A DNA stretch of 64,000 nucleotides, taken from positions 186,001 through 250,000 of the forward strand of contig NZ_JBEFZF010000002.1 in NCBI RefSeq assembly GCF_046524175.1, written 5' to 3'. Source of the stretch: Spongiivirga sp046524175 (GTDB lineage: Bacteria > Bacteroidota > Bacteroidia > Flavobacteriales > Flavobacteriaceae). Position 1 is the stretch's first letter. Each line of letters opens with the position of its first letter. Positions 53,851 to 61,118 of this stretch are shown here, in pieces. A model generated the notes under the pieces. It ran no database searches. It saw only the letters and a program-made list of their open reading frames with translations, and had not been told where the DNA came from. The position numbers and the translations under genes are program-made.

Positions 53851-53944
53851 ACTGATATCGAGAACAGATTTACAAGCCCGTTATGTTATTTAATGTATGA
53901 ACATAAAAAAGTTGATAACCAGCACTAAAACTTAATATTTTTTA

Positions 53945-53952
53945 TATCTTTG
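53945..53952 (+). promoter_or_regulatory. Promoter -7 element for the DUF177-rpmF operon
   Basis: TATCTTTG followed by CACCC is a form I associate with strong Bacteroidota promoters of ribosomal genes. It lies 45 bases before the ATG at 53997. A clear TTG partner is seen only at 53912, farther than usual. Confidence 0.6.
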
Positions 53953-53996
53953 CACCCGCCTTTGAATAAGGTGTTTTTTGAACTTGATGTTGCGAT

Positions 53997-54530
53997 ATGA
54001 AGCAGTTGAAGGAATATAATATCCCATTTGTTGGGTTGAAAGTAGGAAAGCATCAGTTTGAATATGAAGTAGGCAAGACGTTCTTTGAGACTTTTGAATA
54101 TGATGATTTTAACGATGTTAATGTAAAGGTCGATTTATTGCTTGAAAAAAAAAGCAATATGCTTGAGCTAGCATTTACATCATCGGGATCGGTAAATATT
54201 AATTGTGATATTACCAACGAACCCTTTGATCAGTATACCGACGGAGCACTTAATTTAGTTGTAAAATTTGGAGATGAGTACAATGACGAAAATGAAGAGT
54301 TACTCATTTTACCACATGGCGAGTATCAAATTAATATCGCTCAGTATATATATGAGATGATCGTGTTGAGTATTCCTTCAAAAAGAATACATCCTGGTGT
54401 AAAAGACGGCAGTTTAAAATCAGACATATTAGAAAAGTTAGAAGAGCTTCAGCCAAAACAAACTGATGAAGATTCAGGGGAAATAGATCCCCGTTGGGAC
54501 ACATTAAAAAAACTATTAACGGATAAATAA
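53997..54530 (+). CDS. DUF177 (YceD) family protein
   Basis: A 177-residue cytoplasmic protein. Typical parts are the N-terminal YNIPFVGLKVGKHQFEYEV, the central SSGSVNINCDITNEPF and the end DPRWDTLKKLL. YceD proteins almost always precede rpmF, and the Escherichia coli and plant members are linked to 23S rRNA maturation or stability. Here rpmF follows 9 bases later. The usual CxxC pair of the central motif is reduced to a single cysteine. Confidence 0.93.
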   Translation: MKQLKEYNIPFVGLKVGKHQFEYEVGKTFFETFEYDDFNDVNVKVDLLLEKKSNMLELAFTSSGSVNINCDITNEPFDQYTDGALNLVVKFGDEYNDENEELLILPHGEYQINIAQYIYEMIVLSIPSKRIHPGVKDGSLKSDILEKLEELQPKQTDEDSGEIDPRWDTLKKLLTDK

Positions 54531-54539
54531 TTAAGTACA

Positions 54540-54737
54540 ATGGCACATCCTAAGAGAAAAATCTCTAAAACAAGAAGAGACAAAAGACGTACTCACTATA
54601 AAGCCACTGCACCTCAAATTGCAATTGATAAAACTACTGGAGAGTCTCACCTTTATCACAGGGCTCACTGGCATGAAGGTAAATTGTACTACCGAGGAAA
54701 AGTGCTAATTGATAATACTGAGGAAAACGCAGCTTAA
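54540..54737 (+). CDS. rpmF: 50S ribosomal protein L32
   Basis: A 65-residue basic ribosomal protein: MAHPKRKISKTRRDKRRTH is the standard L32 start. The zinc-ribbon cysteines found in some L32 proteins are absent, so this is the C-minus, zinc-independent form. It ends with a strong terminator, so fabH is probably transcribed separately. Confidence 0.97.
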   Translation: MAHPKRKISKTRRDKRRTHYKATAPQIAIDKTTGESHLYHRAHWHEGKLYYRGKVLIDNTEENAA

Positions 54738-54761
54738 TACAATAGGCTATTTTAAACGCAT

Positions 54762-54783
54762 AACTCTCACTTAGGTGGGAGTT
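54762..54783 (+). terminator. Terminator after rpmF
   Basis: AACTCTCAC (54762-54770) pairs with GTGGGAGTT (54775-54783) with one G-T pair, followed by a run of T. It lies 24 bases after the stop. Confidence 0.85.
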
Positions 54784-54961
54784 TTTTTATGTACAAGAAT
54801 TAGTTATCGCTAACTTTTTCATACTAAACGCTTTCAAACTAAAAACGAGCTTTCTTGTTAAAAATGACGCTTTTTTGACTCGTTTAGTCATATTTTTAGT
54901 AATTTTCCACACTTTTTTGAATGTTTTGGCCTTCTGAGAGGGACCTAACTAAAACCAAGAT

Positions 54962-55957
54962 ATGAGTAAAACCAAGGCAGCTATTACCGCTGTAGGAGCT
55001 TATCTCCCAGAATACCGGTTAACTAACCAAATTCTGGAAACAATGGTAGATACCAACGATGAGTGGATTACTACCAGAACAGGAATAAAAGAACGCCGCA
55101 TTCTTAAAGATAAGGATAAAGGGGCTTCCTTTATGGCCATCAAAGCCGCAGAAGATTTACTTTCAAAAAGCGGTATCGATCCCAAAGAAATTGATATGGT
55201 TATTGTAGCGACTGCTACACCTGATATGCAGGCAGCTGCTACCGCAGTTTATGTTGCTTCAGAAATTGGGGCAGACAACGCCTTTGGGTTTGATTTAGAA
55301 GCGGCATGTTCCAGCTTTTTGTATGGAATGTCTACCGCTGCTAGTTACATTGAATCTGGACGCTATAAAAAAATACTACTCATAGGGGCAGACAAAATGT
55401 CCTCAATCATAAATTATAAAGACAGAACCACCTGCATCATCTTTGGAGATGGCGCAGGTGCTGTTCTTTTTGAGCCAAACGAAGAAGGTTTCGGTCTGCA
55501 AGACGAATTTTTAAGAGGCAATGGTGTAGGTCGTGAGTTTTTAAATGTTGCAGCGGGAGGTTCGGTGATGCCGGCAACAGAGGAAACTGTTCGCGAAGGC
55601 AAACATTTTGTAAAACAAGATGGTAAAACAGTCTTTAAATTCGCGGTGTCTAATATGGCCGATGTAAGTGTGAAAATACTGGAGCGCAACGCACTCACTA
55701 ATGAAGATGTAGATTGGCTAGTGCCGCATCAAGCTAATATGCGTATTATTGATGCTACCGCTAATCGTGTAGGATTACCGGAAGAAAAGGTAATGAAGAA
55801 TATTGCTAAATATGGCAATACCACTTCGGCTACATTACCATTATTATTATTTGATTACGAAAAGAAACTTAAAAAAGGCGACAAACTCGTTTTTGCGGCT
55901 TTCGGCGGTGGATTCACCTGGGGAGCCATATATTTAACCTGGGCTTATAATTCTTAA
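54962..55957 (+). CDS. fabH: 3-oxoacyl-ACP synthase III
   Basis: Starts fatty acid synthesis by condensing acyl-CoA with malonyl-ACP. The 331-residue protein has the catalytic cysteine C116 in EAACSSFLYG, the histidine in WLVPHQANMRI and the asparagine in KYGNTTSATLP, a complete Cys-His-Asn triad. It heads the fabH-accB-accC group; accB starts 30 bases later. The 224-base spacer before it contains the rpmF terminator but no clear consensus promoter. Confidence 0.97.
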   Translation: MSKTKAAITAVGAYLPEYRLTNQILETMVDTNDEWITTRTGIKERRILKDKDKGASFMAIKAAEDLLSKSGIDPKEIDMVIVATATPDMQAAATAVYVASEIGADNAFGFDLEAACSSFLYGMSTAASYIESGRYKKILLIGADKMSSIINYKDRTTCIIFGDGAGAVLFEPNEEGFGLQDEFLRGNGVGREFLNVAAGGSVMPATEETVREGKHFVKQDGKTVFKFAVSNMADVSVKILERNALTNEDVDWLVPHQANMRIIDATANRVGLPEEKVMKNIAKYGNTTSATLPLLLFDYEKKLKKGDKLVFAAFGGGFTWGAIYLTWAYNS

Positions 55958-55987
55958 AAACCAAAAGTATTCCTAACTAAACACTAT

Positions 55988-56485
55988 ATGGAACTAAAAG
56001 AAATTCAAAACCTGATCAAGTTCGTAGCTAAATCTGGTGCGAGCGAAGTTAAGTTGGAAATGGATGATATTAAAATCACCATTAAAACCGGTACCGAAGG
56101 CGATGCTAGAGGTGGCGAGACTACAATTTTACAACAAGTACCTATGGCTGCAGCCATGCCAGCGGCACCCGCAGCTCCAGCAGTGCCAGCGGCACCCGCA
56201 CCGGCGGCAGAAGCAGCAGCTCCGGCAGCTGATGATGACTCGAAATACATCACTATAAAATCACCAATTATAGGAACATTCTATAGAAAGCCAGCACCAG
56301 ACAAGCCTGTTTTTGCTGAGGTAGGTCAAACGATAGCAGAAGGTGATGTACTTTGTGTGATTGAAGCAATGAAGCTTTTTAATGAAATTGAATCAGAGGT
56401 TTCAGGTAAAATTGTGAAAATATTAGTTGATGATTCTTCTCCGGTAGAGTTCGATCAACCATTATTCCTTGTAGACCCATCATAA
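55988..56485 (+). CDS. accB: Biotin carboxyl carrier protein of acetyl-CoA carboxylase
   Basis: A 165-residue carrier. The N-terminal domain (1-50) is followed by a Pro/Ala-rich flexible linker (about 55-78) and a biotinyl domain. The biotin lysine is in EAMKLFNEIE near residue 128. It carries carboxybiotin between AccC and the carboxyltransferase. It lies between fabH and accC. Confidence 0.97.
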   Translation: MELKEIQNLIKFVAKSGASEVKLEMDDIKITIKTGTEGDARGGETTILQQVPMAAAMPAAPAAPAVPAAPAPAAEAAAPAADDDSKYITIKSPIIGTFYRKPAPDKPVFAEVGQTIAEGDVLCVIEAMKLFNEIESEVSGKIVKILVDDSSPVEFDQPLFLVDPS

Positions 56486-56561
56486 GTTAAATTCCAATGT
56501 CCAATATCCAAAACCCGTTTTGCTGGGATTTGGGGCTTGGAGTTTGATTATTTGTATCGAT

Positions 56562-57914
56562 ATGTTTAAGAAGATATTAATTGCCAATAGAGGGGAAATC
56601 GCACTGCGTGTAATTCGTACTTGTAAGGAAATGGGTATTCAAACGGTTGCGGTATATTCTACTGCCGATGCCGAAAGTTTACATGTACGCTTTGCAGACG
56701 AAGCGGTATGTATAGGTCCCGCGCCCAGTAGTGAGTCGTATTTAAAAATATCAAATATTATTGCTGCGGCAGAAATTACCAACGCCGATGCAATTCATCC
56801 CGGTTACGGATTTTTGTCTGAGAATGCTAAGTTCTCAAAGATTTGTGAAGAGCACGATATTAAGTTTATAGGTGCTTCTGCAGAGATGATTGAAAAAATG
56901 GGTGATAAGGCTACTGCTAAAGCAACCATGAAAGCGGCAAAAGTACCTACCGTGCCTGGTTCAGACGGAATCATAAAGGATTTCAAAGAGTGTGAAAAAC
57001 TTGCTGCTAAAACAGGATATCCGGTCATGCTTAAGGCTACTGCTGGAGGTGGTGGTAAAGGAATGCGGGCCGTTTGGAAAAAAGAAGACCTTAAAAAAGC
57101 TTGGGATAGTGCCAGACAAGAGTCGGCTGCAGCTTTTGGTAATGATGGTATGTATATGGAAAAACTTATTGAAGAGCCAAGACATATCGAAATACAAGTG
57201 GTAGGTGATTCAAGAGGGAAGGCCTGTCATTTATCAGAAAGAGATTGCTCTGTACAACGTCGTCATCAGAAATTAACCGAAGAAACACCTTCGCCATTCA
57301 TGACAGACAAACTTCGCAAGAAAATGGGTGAAGCGGCTGTTAAAGCAGCTGAATATATTAAATACGAGGGAGCTGGAACGGTAGAGTTTTTGGTAGATAA
57401 GCACCGCAATTTCTACTTTATGGAAATGAATACACGTATTCAGGTAGAACACCCGATTACCGAACAGGTAATTGATTTCGATTTAATTCGCGAACAGATT
57501 TTGGTTGCAGCAGGAGTGCCGATTTCCGGTAAAAACTACACGCCAAAATTACACTCTATAGAATGCCGTATCAATGCGGAGGACCCATATAACAATTTCA
57601 GACCTTCTCCAGGTAGAATAACCAATATGCATGCCCCAGGAGGTCATGGTATTCGATTAGACACTCATGTTTACTCAGGATATATTATTCCACCTAATTA
57701 CGATTCTATGATCGCTAAATTGATCACTACAGCCCAAACGCGGGAGGAGGCGATTAATAAAATGAAGCGCGCCTTGGATGAGTTTGTAATTGAGGGAATT
57801 AAAACCACTATTCCGTTTCATCGTCAGTTAATGGATCATCCCGATTATGTATCAGGTAATTACACCACGGCATTTATGGATGACTTTGAAATGAAGCCTG
57901 AAGAAAAGGAATAA
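56562..57914 (+). CDS. accC: Biotin carboxylase subunit of acetyl-CoA carboxylase
   Basis: Carboxylates biotin on AccB using ATP and bicarbonate. I start it at the ATG at 56562 (MFKKILIANRGEIALRV), the standard N terminus, although the frame is open to 56520. The ATP-grasp domain has KATAGGGGKGMRAV, the catalytic region has MNTRIQVEHPITE, and the C-terminal domain follows to a length of 450 residues, normal for the family. A terminator ends the operon 20 bases on. Confidence 0.97.
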   Translation: MFKKILIANRGEIALRVIRTCKEMGIQTVAVYSTADAESLHVRFADEAVCIGPAPSSESYLKISNIIAAAEITNADAIHPGYGFLSENAKFSKICEEHDIKFIGASAEMIEKMGDKATAKATMKAAKVPTVPGSDGIIKDFKECEKLAAKTGYPVMLKATAGGGGKGMRAVWKKEDLKKAWDSARQESAAAFGNDGMYMEKLIEEPRHIEIQVVGDSRGKACHLSERDCSVQRRHQKLTEETPSPFMTDKLRKKMGEAAVKAAEYIKYEGAGTVEFLVDKHRNFYFMEMNTRIQVEHPITEQVIDFDLIREQILVAAGVPISGKNYTPKLHSIECRINAEDPYNNFRPSPGRITNMHAPGGHGIRLDTHVYSGYIIPPNYDSMIAKLITTAQTREEAINKMKRALDEFVIEGIKTTIPFHRQLMDHPDYVSGNYTTAFMDDFEMKPEEKE

Positions 57915-57934
57915 AAAGAATATTAAATACTACG

Positions 57935-57956
57935 AACCCTGGAATCTTCCGGGGTT
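57935..57956 (+). terminator. Terminator after accC
   Basis: AACCCTGGA (57935-57943) pairs with TCCGGGGTT (57948-57956) across a 4-base loop with one G-T pair, then a T run to 57962. Confidence 0.85.
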
Positions 57957-58057
57957 TTTTATTCATGGCAACTATCATAGCAATACTTCAATATTGCGAT
58001 GATGATTTACTTTTCCATCAATCTAAAATTGTAATTTGTGCATCTAAATTTAGGTAG

Positions 58058-59170
58058 ATGCAACTGAGCTACTGGGAACAAAAATCATGGCTTTCGAATG
58101 TCAATTTCACTATCGTGGGTAGTGGTATTGTTGGTCTTAGCTGTGCACTTCAGCTCAAAGAAAAATATCCCAAAAGCAAAGTGCTAATTCTAGAAAAAGG
58201 GATTTTGCCACAGGGGGCAAGTACCAAAAATGCTGGATTCGCGTGTTTTGGAAGTGCTTCAGAACTATTAGACGACCTTAATGCTCATTCTGAAGATGAA
58301 GTGGTCAACCTCGTTGTAAAACGGTGGCAGGGCCTTTACCAACTAAGAACAATGATTGGGGACACAAATCTTGATTTTCAGCCTCATGGAGGATACGAGC
58401 TATTTATAGACAAAGATGCTCAACTAGAATCGGAATGCTTGAGCAAACTAGACTATCTAAATAAGCTTTTATCACCTGTTTTTAAGCAAGATGTCTTTTC
58501 GGTTAAACCGAATAAATTCGGTTTCAAAAACGTTCGCCCTAATCTAATCTTTAATCAGTTTGAGGGGCAGATCGATACTGGAAAAATGATGAACACATTG
58601 CTTAAGAAAGTTCAGGAAAAAGGCATTAACATTTTAAATAACACAACAGTTACGGACTATCAAGATCAAAATAACCGGGTTGTTGTAAATACCAACCATT
58701 TTCAGCTAACAACTGAAAAATTATTGATTGCAACAAACGGATTCGCCTCAAAATTGGGGATTGATAAAGTAAGCCCTGCAAGAGCACAAGTATTAATCAC
58801 TAAGCCCATTAAAAATTTAGAAATTAAAGGCACTTTTCATCTTGATAAAGGGTACTATTATTTTAGAAATATAGATAATAGAATCTTATTTGGAGGTGGT
58901 CGAAACCTTGATTTCAAGGGTGAAACCACCACTGATTTTGCTACTACCGACCAAATTCAAAATAGCTTAGAATACTTACTTAAAACCACCATTTTGCCCG
59001 ATGCTGATTTTGAAATTGATCAACGTTGGACTGGTATAATGGGTGTTGGTAGTCAAAAAGAGGCGATTGTAAAAGCTTTAGATAATAATGTTTTATGCGG
59101 AGTTCGACTTGGGGGAATGGGTGTTGCTATTGGAAGCTTAATTGGTCAGGAATTAGGAGATTTAGTGTGA
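58058..59170 (+). CDS. FAD-dependent oxidoreductase (DAO family)
   Basis: A 370-residue enzyme of the D-amino-acid oxidase/glycine oxidase fold. The FAD motif VGSGIVGLSCALQL is near residue 20, followed by the acidic ribose ligand in LILEKG. NAGFACFGSA near 55 contacts the flavin and GVRLGGMGVAIGS near 350 closes the site. These enzymes oxidise amines or amino acids; the substrate here is unknown. It stands alone after the accC terminator. Confidence 0.9.
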   Translation: MQLSYWEQKSWLSNVNFTIVGSGIVGLSCALQLKEKYPKSKVLILEKGILPQGASTKNAGFACFGSASELLDDLNAHSEDEVVNLVVKRWQGLYQLRTMIGDTNLDFQPHGGYELFIDKDAQLESECLSKLDYLNKLLSPVFKQDVFSVKPNKFGFKNVRPNLIFNQFEGQIDTGKMMNTLLKKVQEKGINILNNTTVTDYQDQNNRVVVNTNHFQLTTEKLLIATNGFASKLGIDKVSPARAQVLITKPIKNLEIKGTFHLDKGYYYFRNIDNRILFGGGRNLDFKGETTTDFATTDQIQNSLEYLLKTTILPDADFEIDQRWTGIMGVGSQKEAIVKALDNNVLCGVRLGGMGVAIGSLIGQELGDLV

Positions 59171-59189
59171 TTAAAAGTATTGCAAATAC

Positions 59190-59197
59190 TACTTTTG
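59190..59197 (+). promoter_or_regulatory. Candidate -7 element before the 118-residue gene
   Basis: TACTTTTG matches the consensus exactly but lies only 6 bases before the ATG at 59204, implying a nearly leaderless transcript. A TTG partner at the proper distance is not clear. Confidence 0.35.
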
Positions 59198-59203
59198 TAA
59201 ACT

Positions 59204-59560
59204 ATGACAAGAGACGAACAGTTAAAGGAGCGTTGGGAACTGTTAGTTACCAAATTATCTGATCAATTTTCTGATGGTGAAAACTTAGATCTAGATGGAA
59301 TCATATATTTAGTAGGCGTCCAAGAACTTGGACAACTCCACCGAAGCTTCAAAAAAGATGAAAAGCTCAACCTAATGCACATTGCAATATGCCGTTTGTT
59401 AGAGCCTTATGGCTTTTATGAATTTGACTTTTTTGATGATGATGGTTGGCCCCATTATAAAGTAAAAGAACAATTACCCAGCCTAAAAGCGGGAGAGCAA
59501 TCTATTTTAATGAAAGAAGCAATAGTAGGGTATTTTTTAGAATTAGAGTATATAAACTAA
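59204..59560 (+). CDS. Conserved hypothetical protein
   Basis: A 118-residue acidic, soluble protein without signal or membrane segment. It has helical character, with ELGQLHRSFKKDEKLNLMHIAICRLLEPYG and a C-terminal EFDFFDDDGWPHY motif. I recall close relatives in Flavobacteria without known function. It starts 33 bases after the oxidoreductase. Confidence 0.75.
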   Translation: MTRDEQLKERWELLVTKLSDQFSDGENLDLDGIIYLVGVQELGQLHRSFKKDEKLNLMHIAICRLLEPYGFYEFDFFDDDGWPHYKVKEQLPSLKAGEQSILMKEAIVGYFLELEYIN

Positions 59561-59646
59561 TGATCTTTCATCTTTTATTTAGGGGGCGTTGATATTTTCT
59601 TCAGTTTCGTTGGTAAAGTGTGTCAACATAACAAACAGCTAATTTC

Positions 59647-59680
59647 TTGAAGGATAATCGCCTTTAAATAGCTAAATTTG
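59647..59680 (+). promoter_or_regulatory. Promoter for pheS
   Basis: TTG (59647-59649), a 23-base spacer and TAAATTTG (59673-59680) fit the consensus. The -7 element ends 18 bases before the ATG at 59699. Confidence 0.65.
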
Positions 59681-59698
59681 GCGCTTGAAATATCATTG

Positions 59699-60721
59699 AT
59701 GATGCTCGATACGATTAAAGCACATATTGCAGAGGTAGAACAATTTACTGCCGACACCAAGGAGAAGGTAGAAGAATTCCGTATAAAATATTTGGGTAGA
59801 AAAGGTCTTATTAAAGAATTTTTCACCGAGTTTAAAAATGTACCTGTTGATCAGAAAAAAGATTTTGGTCAGGTAGTCAACACTCTTCAAAATCTTGTTA
59901 AAAATAAGATTGAAGAGGCAAAGTCCTCATTAGAAAGCAGTACGGAGCTAGCAGGATTATATGGCGACTTAACACGGCCAGGAAATGCTATTGAAATTGG
60001 TGCTCGTCATCCTATTTCAATAGTAAAAAATCAGATCATTGATATCTTTTCTCGTATTGGGTTTAATGTATCTGAAGGACCGGAAATTGAAGACGATTGG
60101 CATAATTTTACCGCATTAAACTTACCGGAATACCATCCAGCTCGTGATATGCAGGACACCTTTTTCATACAAACGAATCCTGACATTTTGTTGCGTACGC
60201 ATACCTCGTCTGTGCAGGTACGCTACATGGAAAATAACAAACCACCAATTAGGACAATATCTCCTGGAAGAGTATATCGAAACGAAGCAATTTCGGCCAG
60301 ATCGCACTGCTTTTTTCATCAAGTAGAAGGGTTGTATATTGACAAAGATGTTTCGTTTGCTGACCTAAAGCAAACCTTGCAATATTTTACAACGGAGATG
60401 TTTGGAAAATCTAAAATACGACTTCGCCCATCGTATTTTCCCTTTACTGAACCCAGTGCTGAAGTAGATGTGTATTGGGGACTAGAAACCGAAACTGATT
60501 ATAAAATGACCAAAGGTACTGGTTGGTTAGAAATTATGGGATGCGGTATGGTCGATCCACAGGTGCTAGAAAACTGCGGCATCGATTCAAAAGAGTATTC
60601 GGGTTTTGCTTTTGGTATGGGTATCGATCGCATTGCGCTATTACTACATCAAATTCCTGACATTCGCTTGCTAAGTGAGAATGATATTCGATTTTTAGAA
60701 CAGTTTAAATCGGCTTTATAA
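59699..60721 (+). CDS. pheS: Phenylalanine--tRNA ligase alpha subunit
   Basis: Charges tRNA-Phe together with the beta subunit, which is not in this window. The start is at the first of two adjacent ATG codons (59699, 59702). An N-terminal coiled-coil arm (about 5-85) is followed by the class II core: GARHPISIVKNQI, HPARDMQDTFF (motif 2 region with RTHTSSVQ), RVYRNEAISARSHCFFHQVEG and motif 3 GFAFGMGIDRIALL. The 340-residue length is normal. Confidence 0.97.
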   Translation: MMLDTIKAHIAEVEQFTADTKEKVEEFRIKYLGRKGLIKEFFTEFKNVPVDQKKDFGQVVNTLQNLVKNKIEEAKSSLESSTELAGLYGDLTRPGNAIEIGARHPISIVKNQIIDIFSRIGFNVSEGPEIEDDWHNFTALNLPEYHPARDMQDTFFIQTNPDILLRTHTSSVQVRYMENNKPPIRTISPGRVYRNEAISARSHCFFHQVEGLYIDKDVSFADLKQTLQYFTTEMFGKSKIRLRPSYFPFTEPSAEVDVYWGLETETDYKMTKGTGWLEIMGCGMVDPQVLENCGIDSKEYSGFAFGMGIDRIALLLHQIPDIRLLSENDIRFLEQFKSAL

Positions 60722-60722
60722 G

Positions 60723-61118
60723 GTGAGAAAAGATATTCAAATACCCGAAGTTAAAAATGTACATGTAGCGGTAGTACAAGAGTACAATTCGGAATTTGAA
60801 TGGAATGATTGGAACGCTTATATCATCAACAATCGAATGGATGCGATAGAGGGTGTTTTAATAGTCTCTAAAGGGTATGATGAACATAGAAAAACATCTA
60901 CCATGCGTCATAGTTTTCCGAAAATTGAGGCGAAGTCTTTTGCTAAAATTGAATTGATGCAAGAAGACGTACTTAGTTTGAACAATGAGTTTCAAGTAAC
61001 TTTTTTTGCTGGTGGGATGTTGTATGATAAAAAGTTCCTTTTTAGAAAAAATACCATCAATGTAAAGGCTTTACAAAATGTGCCGAATATGAAGCTTCGG
61101 GGTGTATTGGTTCAATAA
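60723..61118 (+). CDS. Conserved hypothetical protein downstream of pheS
   Basis: A 131-residue soluble protein with a GTG start one base after the pheS stop, so it is cotranscribed with pheS. It has no signal peptide or recognised domain; EYNSEFEWNDWNAYIINN and GVLIVSKGYDEHRKTSTMRHSF are the most distinctive stretches, followed by a beta-rich end with FFAGGMLYDKKF. Its last 7 bases overlap the end of the convergent gene at 61112. Confidence 0.8.
   Translation: MRKDIQIPEVKNVHVAVVQEYNSEFEWNDWNAYIINNRMDAIEGVLIVSKGYDEHRKTSTMRHSFPKIEAKSFAKIELMQEDVLSLNNEFQVTFFAGGMLYDKKFLFRKNTINVKALQNVPNMKLRGVLVQ

Noticed and set aside
56005..56253. Ala/Gly-rich antisense frame of 82 codons opposite accB
   Set aside because: It is the mirror of the Pro/Ala linker of the biotin carrier; the repetitive codons keep the other strand open.
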